25,000 nt of DNA from positions 28,847,595 to 28,872,594 of the forward strand of contig NC_135549.1 of the NCBI RefSeq assembly GCF_964340395.1. The letters run 5' to 3'. The notes under the pieces were generated by a model that saw only the letters and a program-made list of their open reading frames with translations, was not told the origin of the DNA and did not search any database. The position numbers and the translations under genes are program-made. Below are positions 10,406-19,781 of the stretch, in pieces; position 1 is the stretch's first letter; each line of letters opens with the position of its first letter. Source of the DNA: Glandiceps talaboti (taxonomy: Eukaryota > Hemichordata > Enteropneusta > Spengelidae).

Positions 10406-10541
10406 ACAATCTATCCTTCAGATCGCGACCGTTACACTTTGAATGGCTGCTCACCATTTTAGATAGTGTGAACGCCTAAAAATCAACTGACATCTCTTCT
10501 TTAGTGCCAGCAAAATAAATTGGAATTACATGTAGGAATAG

Positions 10542-10644
10542 TACGAAAGCCTATTAGCGTGCAAATAAAGTTAGAAGTAAGAAGTGTGAAGTGTGAAGTG
10601 TGAAGTGCGAAGTACGAAGTGTGAAGTTCTAATAGGCTTTCGTA
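10542..10644. repeat. 16-bp inverted repeat enclosing a 7-bp tandem array
   Basis: TACGAAAGCCTATTAG (10542-10557) and its exact complement CTAATAGGCTTTCGTA (10629-10644) enclose about seven copies of GAAGTGT with small variants (GAAGTGC, GAAGTAC, GAAGTTC) at roughly 10574-10628. Transcribed, it would give a 16-bp stem with the array in the loop. It could be a small non-autonomous element or a local palindrome; no target duplication is visible. Confidence 0.8.
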
Positions 10645-10840
10645 GAATACCGAGGCCCTGAAATTTCGACACTGTGTTTCGCTCATAGTTTCCTTATAGA
10701 ATTAGGACCGGAAAGTTTACAAATTTCACAAAAAGATGGATTTTTATGTGTTTTAAATAACCATGGCAAGAAAATTTAGTAGGATCGTTGTGTAACGGTC
10801 CGTTCAAGAATGTTCGGTCGAAAGCGACTGATTTAACTAC

Positions 10841-11246
10841 AGGGGACCCAGGAACCGTGTGGCAAACAAAACAAAACAAACAAATAAATAAATAAACTAT
10901 CAAATAAATGACAAATGAACAAGCAAACGAACGACAAATACAGGGACAAATGAAATAATTAAATAAACCAGCAAATAAATAGATACTCGTGGGGGTATAC
11001 TAGATATGTTTTTGTACACATCACTATAAACAAAACACTATAAAAAGGGTTCACTCAAGGTCTTTCTCTGTCCCTCTTTTCAAAACTATGGATTTTTATA
11101 GTGATGGGTACAAAAAACATATCTAGTATACCCCCACGAGTATCTGTTTATTTGCTGGTTTATTTAATTATTTTATTTGTCCCTATACTTGTCGTTCGTT
11201 CGTTTGCTTGTTCATTTGTCATTTCTTTGATAGTTTATTTATCTAT

Positions 11247-11289
<43 letters not shown>

Positions 11290-11366
11290 TTTGTTTGTTT
11301 GTTTGTTTGTTTGTTTATTTGTTTTGTTTTGTTTTGTTTTGTTTGTCACACGGTTCCTGGTCCCCT
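10841..11366. repeat. Fold-back (inverted) repeat, about 0.5 kb
   Basis: The left arm, 10841-11030, and the right arm, 11095-11366, are inverted copies around a 64-bp spacer. The inner 50 bp match with one substitution and one single-base indel (10981-11030 against 11095-11145). The outer ends also match (AGGGGACCCAGGAACCGTGT against ACACGGTTCCTGGTCCCCT). Between them both arms carry A-rich, or complementary T-rich, tetra- and pentanucleotide arrays. The right arm is longer because its (ATTT)n and (GTTT)n arrays have grown (about 11229-11320). There is no coding capacity; open frames across it are translations of simple repeats. Fits a fold-back or long-TIR non-autonomous transposon. Confidence 0.88.
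11229..11340. repeat. (ATTT)n-(GTTT)n-(GTTTT)n simple repeats inside the fold-back arm
   Basis: Successive ATTT, GTTT and GTTTT arrays. They account for the extra length of the right arm over the left. Confidence 0.95.
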
Positions 11367-11632
11367 GTGCCTAGACTAACAGTCTCGCTCACGTAATTCT
11401 CATTATCAACTCCAGGAATACCAGTGGGATAACTAGTGTTATGAAATAATAAATATAACAATGCTTTGGTCCCGTTTACAAGAATCTGTTTTAAAAAAAA
11501 ACAACACAAAACTTGGTTTGCACATACCCGTTAAATTGCATTAAAACCACGAACTGAACTGTAATGCTTTGTTTTTTGTTTTGCTTTCGTTTTTACCTCC
11601 CGTAAGGGTACGGGAGGTATTAAAATACAAAT

Positions 11633-11722
11633 GTCTGTCTGTGTGTGTGTGTGTCTGTGTGTCTGTCTGTCTGTCTCTGTCTGTCTGTCTGTCTGTCTGT
11701 CTGGCTGGCTGTCTGTCTGTGT
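11633..11722. repeat. (TCTG)n/(TG)n microsatellite within the element
   Basis: TCTG units, a TG run, then more TCTG with two GGCT units. A similar CTGT array flanks the inverted family copy (20596-20649), which suggests that the simple array is a constitutive part of this element family. Confidence 0.9.
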
Positions 11723-11833
11723 TTCTAAAATTCGGCTGGCTCAATTGTAATGAAATTTGGAATATATAATCTTTAGGGTAATAGCTAGACCTGATTACGT
11801 TTACAGCCAGATCGGTTAATGTTTAATTAGAGA

Positions 11834-13005
11834 AATTTGCATATTAATGAAATCAAATAATTAAGCAATATCTTAAGACTGCATACTTCAATTTCAATAT
11901 AAATTAGTATATTCGTTATAACAACATACATTTGTCCTATAAAATTTGATGATGTACCTTACATCGTTAACGAATAATTTGCATAATTTATTATTTTTGG
12001 TAATTAGGTTATATCTTAAGAATGCATACTTCATATTCAACATAATTTAGTACATATGTTAACCATAAGAAAACACATATGTCCTATAAAGTTAGTTGAT
12101 GTACCTTACAGTGTTAATGATAATTTGCATAATTAATGATTTTCGGTAATTAGGCTATATCATAAGAATACATACTTCAATTTCAATATAATTCAGTACA
12201 CATGTTAACAATAACAATCGCACATGTCCTGTAAAGCTTGTTGATGTACCTTTCAGTATTAATGAATAATTTGCATAATTAATTATTCTTGGTAATTAGG
12301 CTATATCTTAAGACTGCATGCTTCAATTTCAATACAAATTAGTTCATATGTTAACCATAACAAAGCGGATATGTCCTATAAAATCTTTGATATAGTTTAC
12401 AGTTTTAATGAAAAATTTGCATAATTAATGATTTTAGGTAATTAGGCTATTTCTTACGATTGCATATTTCAATTTCAATACAATTCAGTACATACATTAA
12501 CCATAACAAATTGTGTATTTCCTATAAAGTTAGTTGATATACCTTACAGTGTTAATGAATAATTTGCATAATTAATGATTTTCGGTAATTAGGCTATATC
12601 TTAAGACTGCATACTTCAATTCCAATACAAATTAGTACATAATGTTAACCACAACAAAGCAGGTACGTCCTATAAAATTTAGTGCTATAGCGTACAGTTT
12701 TAATGAAAATTTGCATAATTAATGATTTTAGGTAACTACGTTGTATCTTAAACATGCAAGCTTCAAATTTTGAATAATATGATACATATATCAACCACGC
12801 ACCTGTCCTATGAAGGTTGTTGTTACAACTTTTACCTTTTAAAGAGTATTTTGAATAATGAACGATATTCAGTAATTAAGCAGTATCATGCACTCTTCAA
12901 ATTCCGTATAATTTGGCACATACATTAACTTAAGAAAGCATGCTTGTCCACAAACAAAGCCTGTTACCATAGTTTTTTTATTTAAATGAGTTATTTGCAT
13001 AATTA
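11834..13005 (+). repeat. Minisatellite of about nine units of roughly 146 bp
   Basis: The landmark AATTTGCAT recurs near 11834, 11976, 12122, 12268, 12414, 12561, 12708, about 12849 (degenerate) and 12992, at a spacing of 141-147 bp. Each unit continues with TAATTAATGATTTT, GGTAATTAGGCTATATCTTA, a GCATACTTCAATTTCAATA phrase, TTAACCATAACAA and GTCCTATAAA. The middle units are most alike and both ends are more diverged. Non-coding. Confidence 0.92.
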
Positions 13006-13024
13006 GTGATTCCCTTACGGGAGG

Positions 13025-13251
13025 CATTCAGTTTAAATCTGGTTTTTAATGAAGTGCACCATCAACGGCGATTCGTGCAACAACCCATGACCGAGCCAAC
13101 TATAGTTACGTGTAGTTCAGTGTCACGACCTTGTCCAGTGACTTTCCGTGACAGATTCGACTGACATATCTACACATTATACTAATATAATGTATTTGAA
13201 TTTTATACTTCCAAGACTAACTTTACACTTTAAGGTATTGGTCAGAGTCTT
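13025..13251. other. Intergenic, nothing recognised
   Basis: No feature is supported between the end of the tandem-filled element and the next G-run repeat. Confidence 0.5.
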
Positions 13252-13345
13252 CGGCCGGGGGGGGGGGGGGGCAGAAGATTTGTAGGGGGGTCACCCTGTT
13301 TTTGAAATTGGCAGTGGAGGGGGGGGGGGGTCATTGTGTTTTAGA
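13252..13345 (+). repeat. G-run dispersed repeat, copy 2
   Basis: Runs of 15 G (13257-13271) and 12 G (13319-13330), with a shorter run near 13285-13290, are set in CGGCCGGGG, GCAGAAGATTTG and GGTCACCCTGTTTTTG. It shares its context with 7691-7810, and the GGGGGCAGAA phrase recurs at 22335-22348. Confidence 0.6.
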
Positions 13346-13870
13346 TTATGATAGAAGAAAAAAATCCTTTCATTTTCTACAATGGCATATAGCCTTGTGA
13401 AGTTGTCTGAAATGTGATACATGTAAATATTTGTTCTTGTGGCTGTTTCTTACATGAATTCTTTATTATCACTTATTAGTTCAAACATAACTATACATAT
13501 ACATGTATTACCTAGCTGCCACACTAGTTACAGAACATGTCATGTAAATGCTTGGCTGTTTCACAATCAATGCTTCAGTTATGTTGCACAAAAGTGAACT
13601 TGAAGGTTTCGTAATTGTAATCTTCATAGATAGTTTATAAAAGAAGTTAATCTAAATTGTTCTACTCGTCAGTAAGAACTTGTCAGCAGGGATTAATACA
13701 CTTTCTATAAAGACTATATTTGGACACTACATGTTATTGACACTACAAATCACCACATCTCATCAGATTCCAGTTTCTATTATACACTAGGTATGACCAC
13801 CTAACGTTCTGTAACATACCGGTGACTTTACTATACATGCAATATTAATGCCCATATACCAATGTTACGG
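13346..13870. other. Intergenic, nothing recognised
   Basis: No exon or element motif is seen on either strand. Confidence 0.5.
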
Positions 13871-13883
13871 GCACATTTTTATG

Positions 13884-14990
13884 TGACATGGGAAACTTTT
13901 CGAAGCTTGGAAATATTACCTCAAAGGCTATGAATAACCTAAACATTACCTTACTAGAAGCAAAAAACTCTAGATCTGCCAGGGGGAAAACCCCAAGGAC
14001 TCCCTCACCCCCAGAGGTCACTCATGCATTCAACCAACAATCAGGTGCACCAACAACCTTTTTACTGTCATAATGGTATTAAACTTTTCACCATATTCTA
14101 ATTTGAGATGATATTGTCTTCTAAAGATGTGAAATGTTTAATTACCTTAAACTTCAAATCTCCCCAACCAGTGATACTACCATTAGATGTGCTGACCTTT
14201 ACTACATGTATATAATGATGCCATTTAACTGTTTAAAAACATATTTCAACCCTATTTATGTTATAAAGAATAGTTTCTGATACTTGATGGTGCTGTCCTG
14301 TAAAGTATGGATTCAGTTATTGCTTGAAAGGGTCTAAATAGCCTAAATATTGGCTTTAAGAGTAAAAATCCTCCAGGCTTCTAGAGGGAGACCCCCTTGG
14401 ACCCCCCCCCCCCCACATGAAGTGGACATATCCCAGTCTCAAGCTCTTCCCCTCTTACTGTCAAGATGATATCAAAGTATATTTCAAAAGTATTTCAACC
14501 CTATGTAGTTGCTTTTTACATGTTGGTGCTGTCTTGTAAAGCTTCGAAATTATCGTCTGAAAAGGTCTGAATAGTCTCAAAATTGACTTTTCAGAGTAAA
14601 AAACCCCCAGGACTTCTAGGGGAAGACTCCCTAGGAACCCCCCCCCCCCCCACTACATGAGGTGTACACATCCCAGTCTCAAGCTCTTCCCCCTACCTCT
14701 TACTGTCAAGATGCTATCAAACTATATTTAAAAAATATTTCAACCAAAAGTAGTCGCTTTTTACATGTTGGTGCTGCCTCGTAAAGCTTGGAAATTATTG
14801 TCTGAAAGGGCCTGAATAGTCTCAAAATTGACTTTTCAGAGTAAAATACCCCCAGGGCTTCTAGAGGGAGACCCCCTAGGACCCCCCCCCCCATAAGAGA
14901 TGTACATATTCCCTTCTCAAGCTTTTCCCTACCTTTCACTGTCAAGATGCTATTAAACTCCTTTTGGAATATATTTACCCTGAGTAGTCA
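13884..14990 (+). repeat. Tandem repeat of about 240 bp with a poly-C run in each unit
   Basis: Successive units start CTGTCAAGATG at 14458, 14703 and 14939, a spacing of 245 and 236 bp. In order, each contains ATTTCAACC, GGTGCTGTC/GCC, GTAAAGCTT, GAATAGTCTCAAAATTGACT, CCCCAGG, TTCTAG, AGACTCCC/AGACCCCC, a run of 10 or more C, CCCAGTCTCAAGCTCTTCC and CCTCTTACTG. An earlier, more diverged unit covers about 14220-14457 and a still older one about 13884-14070; a truncated last unit ends near 14990. The C runs are at about 14402-14414, 14637-14651 and 14881-14892. Not coding: open frames across it are not conserved between units. Confidence 0.85.
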
Positions 14991-15894
14991 ATAGTTATAA
15001 TTATGATAGTGCTAACCCAGGATCTTATAAAGTAGATGCAAGACAGTAAACAGGTCCACACTGAGTCACGATCAAAAAATACCTGTCATGGGAATATTAT
15101 ATATGGGGGGAGGGGGGTATCATGCTTTGGTTTCACAGATAGTGACTTTTTGTCGGCCCGATTTAAGAATCCACCGCCCCCCCCCCCCCGGCTGAGGCTG
15201 GAGAAACTGATCGGTCCCTTAGAGTATTCATAGTACCCCAAATAATTTACCTAGTAGAAAGTGATTGTTGCATGGGGGAAGGTCACTTTCATGACTTTGG
15301 AATTGACCAACATAGCTGGGAGGGAGGGAGGTCAGTTTGTGAAAACCCATGTTCAACTCCAAAACACCAGCCTTATGTACAGTTATTTGAAAATAACCAC
15401 CTCTAGAGGAAAATTTTGGTATATGTCTAAATTTGTATGGTAATCATTGCAAGCATTTACTGGGGGGTGTATGTTACTGTCATTTATAATTACATCCAAA
15501 AATTGGGGCCAAAGACCATCTTCAACTAAGGCCCCGACATGGGAGTCCGAAATGTTGGATTTTTATGAGCTAAAAATGGAAACAATATTTTGTTTAGAAA
15601 AGCAATAAAAAAACTCAATATTTTATGACACCTGCGCTCAATATGTGTGCCCAAAATACCCAAAATAACGAAGTTATTATCATTCTCTAAGCACACCTGT
15701 ACTACCTGAAACTTTACGAAATTAGTCTAGAAATCGGCCCTAACCTTTTTTACTTAATTTTTTTTCGAGTTCAACCTTTTATTGTATGTCGTATACCTCG
15801 CTAAGGCTGTGGTCATAATTTACGACAAGGGGCCTGGGGAGAAATTGAGGGGGATTTGAAAAAAATGGGGGTTCGAAGGGGAGGGGCATGGAAA
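14991..15894. other. Intergenic with scattered G and C runs
   Basis: No gene is supported. GGGGGGAGGGGGG lies near 15105-15117 and a 13-C run at 15177-15189. Near 15835-15890 there is a G-rich stretch (GGGGCCTGGGGAG, GGGGGTTCG, GGGGAGGGG) that directly abuts the large inverted repeat and resembles the G-run repeat family. Confidence 0.5.
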
Positions 15895-17559
15895 TCTAGA
15901 CAAGGGATAATACAGTAAAACTGTTCACCGATATTGAATCACGCTTATCAATTGTTTGTGATTAAATGTATTTGAGCCTTAGTAAAGAACACGGCGTATT
16001 AGCTAGGTTCAAGATATTGTCCAGAGCTCAACAGTCATTTACCGTGAAATTTAGTTCAAAATGACTTTTTAGGGAACGAGCAACGACTTTACGGGGGAGG
16101 GTTACTGAGGACAAAATACTTTGGCCAAAACATTTCCTCTCACTCAAAAAATTCATGTCCCCCCCAAAAAAAATAATGAACAAAAGAATTTTCATACACC
16201 ATATATTTCAAAGAAACATCTTATTGTTATGAATGAACGCTGAAGTCGAATTGCCATTGTTATTTTAATGTAATGTACCATCATCTTCGTAAACTACAGC
16301 CTCTTTTACGGAACCGTCCAAGACTCGCTGGCAAGAGATACATGCAATAGGTATTTCGTTGCTTCAGCAGAAATGTGTGTTCTGGTTTGTTATAATGTGT
16401 ACATAGAATTGCACATCTCCAGAATGTGTAAAGTGTGTGTGTGTGGGGGGGGGGTGAAGTACCGTATAATTATACATATAAAATCTGTGTAGCCGGGGGG
16501 GGGGGGCGGATAGCTATAGGGTTACGAGAATTTTGGGGTTCATTTCGGGGATGGCATGAAATTTTTTGAGAGTGCGAAGGAGGCTAAGAAAATGAGCTTT
16601 TCACTTAACAATCACTTGGAATTAACTGAACTCTAAAACCTATAACTTACAAATGATCCGATTACGTAATTTATTATATGTATAAAAAATATACAGGAAC
16701 TCTGTTCTATGCAATCAATAGTTCTAACAATGCCAGAACACATATCGTAATGTCATAGAAGGCATACATCGACATTTACGTTATCTTTGAATTGTTTATT
16801 CTAAGGTTTTTTAAAAATTACTTTCACTTGAGTGAAAAGCTCATTTTCTTAGCCTCCTTCGCACTCTCAAAAAATTTCATGCCATCCCCGAAATGAACCC
16901 CAAAATTCTCGTAACCCTATAGCTATCCGCCCCCCCCCCCCCCCCCGGCTACACAGATTTTATATGTATAATTATACGGTACTTCACCCCCCCCCCCCCA
17001 CACACACACACACACACACACTTTACACATTCTGGAGATGTGCAATTCTATGTACACATTATAACAAACCAGAACACACATTTCTGCTGAAGCAACGAAA
17101 TACCTATTGTATGTATCTCTTGGCAGTGAGTCTTGGACGGTTCCGTAAAAGAGGCTGTAGTTTACGAAGATGATGGTACATTACATTAAAATAACAATGG
17201 CAATTCGACTTCAGCGTTCATTCATAACAATAAGATGTTTCTTTGAAATATATGGTGTATGAAAATTCTTTTGTTCATTATTTTTTTTGGGGGGGACATG
17301 AATTTTTTGAGTGAGAGGAAATGTTTTGGCCAAAGTATTTTGTCCTCAGTAACCCTCCCCCGTAAAGTCGTTGCTCGTTCCCTAAAAAGTCATTTTGAAC
17401 TAAATTTCACGGTAAATGACTGTTGAGCTCTGGACAATATCTTGAACCTAGCTAATACGCCGTGTTCTTTACTAAGGCTCAAATACATTTAATCACAAAC
17501 AATTGATAAGCGTGATTCAATATCGGTGAACAGTTTTACTCTATTATCCCTTGTCTAGA
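15895..17559. repeat. Large near-perfect inverted repeat (arms 711 and 729 bp, spacer 225 bp)
   Basis: 15895-16605 and 16831-17559 are reverse complements. Comparing them base by base I find four substitutions: one near 15913/17541 and three clustered near 16329-16350/17111-17127. All other differences are in the lengths of three simple tracts (a CA/TG run and two G/C runs, longer in the right arm). The outer ends read CTAGACAAGG and CCTTGTCTAG, each flanked by AAAT, a possible 4-bp target duplication; alternatively the TA within CTAG could be the duplicated dinucleotide. The spacer at 16606-16830 is unique, AT-rich and non-coding. There is no transposase frame. It could be a recent long-TIR non-autonomous transposon, a palindromic duplication, or less likely an assembly artefact; the unique spacer and real substitutions argue against a simple artefact. 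Confidence 0.95.
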
Positions 17560-18259
17560 AATTTGCTATAAAGTAGTCGGTTTACATATTTTTAAATGCT
17601 TTGTTATTTATTCATATCTTTTAATATTTCAGTTCGTGTTTAGTCGAGTTTAGTTTCGAGTTTGAACCAATTTATTGTATTACATTACGGTTCACTAGCT
17701 AGTATGGAGAGTGTACTAGGGACGTATACGTTTTATAGGTGAGACAACATTTGAATACAAAATCACTAACAAAGCTGATTCCCCCCCCCCCCTCCTGAGT
17801 GATACTGTAGCAGCTCGCACACAGTCCGGTACTACGACAGAAACAGAGCAACTGATATATGTTGATGAAGCCACACTTTATTCTACATCTACATTCTAAA
17901 ATCAGTGTAACAAAGAAATGCAAAAAGCTGCGCTTGCAACAAACACAGTTTAACTTCCGTATTAAACTTTTCTCTATCTCACCAATAAATATTAGAAACT
18001 GTAAGTTTACTAAGTAACGAACCAAAAGTTAGAAAGCAAAAAACCAAACTCAGCAATACAGCCTGTCATACTTACACTTGTAAACCAGGCTTGAATTTGT
18101 CATGAAAAAACCCCCGCTATTTCATATAGAAAAATTACCTCAACATCGAAGCTCTACTTGTCAGCGTAATTTAGTCTGGAGAGAAAACTCTTAATCTAAA
18201 TTTCTAAAACTATGTTTGCATACGATGCAAAGTTTTACAGCTGGACAATATGTTAATAA
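17560..18259. other. Intergenic, nothing recognised except a poly-C run
   Basis: A C run of about 12 lies at 17781-17792. The - strand open frame at 17699-18025 has no recognisable protein features and spans the poly-C run. No gene is supported. Confidence 0.5.
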
Positions 18260-18510
18260 TCGAATATCTTAGTAATTTGGTACATACAGTGTCAATAACG
18301 TAACTAAGCGAATGTTTATTTAGGTACCCATTTGTAGATTTTGATTGTAATAATTAATGATTTTCGATAACTAGGCAATATCTTACAAGCGCAAGCTTTA
18401 AGTGTTATATATTACGTGGAGATAAATCGATGATAGAAATGCACACGTGTCCAGTTCAGTCTGGATGGTGTAGCTTTCATTTGTAATGAGTAATTTGCAT
18501 AATTTTTTTT
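18260..18510 (+). repeat. Diverged fragment of the 146-bp-unit element family
   Basis: AATATCTTAG, AATTTGGTACATACA, TAATTAATGATTTTCGATAACTAGGCAATATCTTA and GTAATGAGTAATTTGCATAATT follow in the same order as in the units at 11834-13005. About two diverged units are present. It lies just downstream of the glycosyltransferase stop codon, in antisense to that gene. Confidence 0.7.
18315..18320 (-). other. Possible polyadenylation signal of the glycosyltransferase gene
   Basis: AATAAA on the - strand, about 330 bp beyond the stop codon and inside a repeat fragment. It is the nearest canonical hexamer that I noticed. Chance occurrence in AT-rich DNA is quite possible. Confidence 0.25.
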
Positions 18511-18650
18511 TTTTTTTAAATAACGCTTGGTAATAAGTCTATATGGACACAGTTTTCTATATGATTTGGCGACTGATAACAACACTTCTCAATTCAAGAA
18601 AACAGAATTACACGAATTACTAAACTTAAATACAGCAACTAAAACACTCC

Positions 18651-19535
18651 TTAATTAAGTAGCTTGGGTGATCCATAATATATATATCTACACATTTCCC
18701 CAAAGGCGTTCGGTAATGTTTTGATTGTCTCCTTGTTAAAAATTATTTTACGTTTGAATCTTGAATTGTAATAACGCATATAGATATGCATGGCGAAATG
18801 GCCGTGGCTCCAGTTATATTGTCCACGGAATATGATATCCCAGTTATCCGAGTTCGGTTGAATGAGGCTGTCTGGCTCAATGTGTAAGAGATGCTTGTAC
18901 TGCTTTGCTAATAAGTTCTGTTGTTTAACTGAGCTGCATCCCCAACTTTTCCAATTGTAGTTTTTATAACTTTCATAAAAAATTTGCAGGAATGTTGCAT
19001 TTTTATTAGTGAGAATGATACAATTCGATACAGCAATAGCAGATGCCCTCCCTACAACGTAGTCATAGTAACGCAACGGCTCTAGTGGTGCCAAAACAAA
19101 TACGTCAGTATCGAAGTAAACACCTCCCCATTGTCTTAATACTTGTAACCTAGCAACATCAGCTGAATGTTCCGGCCATTTTGGATTGAGCTTTTTGCCA
19201 AACACCATTTGTGGTCGTGACATGTTATGGATTTCCAATGTCGGTATTTGTGTCTTGGCCTCTTCCCACAATTCACCTGTTGGTTCACAGTCGGTGTGAA
19301 AGAAAATTTTCTCTGCCCTCATAATTCTGTGTGCACTCAACATACTAACGAGATTTGAAAAGCTGTACTGGTGACAAGTGAACCAAATGTAGTGTGCGAT
19401 GTTCGGTACAACGAAGAAATCATGTGGTTTCAAAAAACCGAACTCTTCTCCTTGCCTGTCTGCAGACCCTGTAACGTTATAACGGTTGTACACGTCAAAG
19501 ACATCTTTAATCTTGGGGCGTGGTTGCTTCTGAAA
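18651..19535 (-). CDS. Glycosyltransferase with DXD motif, exon 2 (catalytic domain)
   Basis: Transfers a sugar from a nucleotide-sugar donor, in the Golgi lumen. The exon begins after CTACAG (AG at 19537-19536), in phase 0, and gives 294 residues to a stop at 18653-18651. Joined to exon 1 it makes a 337-residue protein. Motifs: PNIAHYIWFTC (residues about 87-97), the SADVARLQVLRQWGGVYFDTD block with the metal-binding D-T-D at 185-187 (19112-19104), and WSHGHF and FGEMCRYIYYGS near the C-terminus. These fit the Gly_transf_sug (DXD sugar-binding) superfamily, which includes alpha-1,4-galactosyl and alpha-1,4-GlcNAc transferases; the acceptor cannot be named. Four N-glycosylation sequons (NVT, NMS, NAT, NWS) support lumenal placement. 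A second CAG six bases inside the exon is also in frame, so splicing could omit F-Q. No internal stop or frameshift was seen. Confidence 0.88.
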   Translation of the reverse strand, partial: FQKQPRPKIKDVFDVYNRYNVTGSADRQGEEFGFLKPHDFFVVPNIAHYIWFTCHQYSFSNLVSMLSAHRIMRAEKIFFHTDCEPTGELWEEAKTQIPTLEIHNMSRPQMVFGKKLNPKWPEHSADVARLQVLRQWGGVYFDTDVFVLAPLEPLRYYDYVVGRASAIAVSNCIILTNKNATFLQIFYESYKNYNWKSWGCSSVKQQNLLAKQYKHLLHIEPDSLIQPNSDNWDIIFRGQYNWSHGHFAMHIYMRYYNSRFKRKIIFNKETIKTLPNAFGEMCRYIYYGSPKLLN

Positions 19536-19781
19536 CTGTAGATTAATACAATTAGTATATCAATAGGCCATTCGATTAGTTCCTTCACTTGTATATCAGA
19601 TTATGAAATTCTTAGCTAACATACATATTATATCACTTAATTTGTAAATATCATAAATTAAGCAATGGCTGAATGAAATTTAAAAAAAAGTATTGACCGG
19701 CTTTAAAGGCCATATACACTTTGTAAGAATCAGTGCATTATACATGTATGAACCAAATTATGTGAAATTGTAACTTGCATT

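Larger units (their letters stand above)
11594..13024 (+). mobile_element. Putative non-autonomous element with 13-bp inverted termini and a tandem interior
   Basis: CCTCCCGTAAGGG at 11596-11608 is matched by its exact complement CCCTTACGGGAGG at 13012-13024, and these bound the element. The left terminus is also part of an 11-bp perfect hairpin (TACCTCCCGTA, loop AGGG, TACGGGAGGTA, 11594-11619). Next come a TCTG/TG simple array (about 11633-11722), a unique part with GGCTGGCTCAATTGTAATG, then about nine 146-bp tandem units to the right end. No transposase-like open frame is present. Related diverged copies occur at 18260-18510 and, inverted, at 19782-20525, so the family is dispersed. The element type is unknown; I saw no target-site duplication. 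Confidence 0.7.

Noticed and set aside
11101-11396. Hydrophobic-looking open frames rich in Y-L-F-I and C-L-F-V
   Set aside because: They are translations of ATTT and GTTT arrays inside the fold-back repeat, not membrane proteins.
1883-13005. CRISPR-like array in the 21-bp or 146-bp repeats
   Set aside because: No conserved repeat alternating with unique spacers: the units are contiguous and degenerate, there are no cas genes, and the DNA is eukaryotic.
17699-18025. 108-codon - strand open frame downstream of the glycosyltransferase
   Set aside because: It spans a poly-C run, shows no domain, and would not fit as a further exon because the stop codon at 18651 ends the gene.
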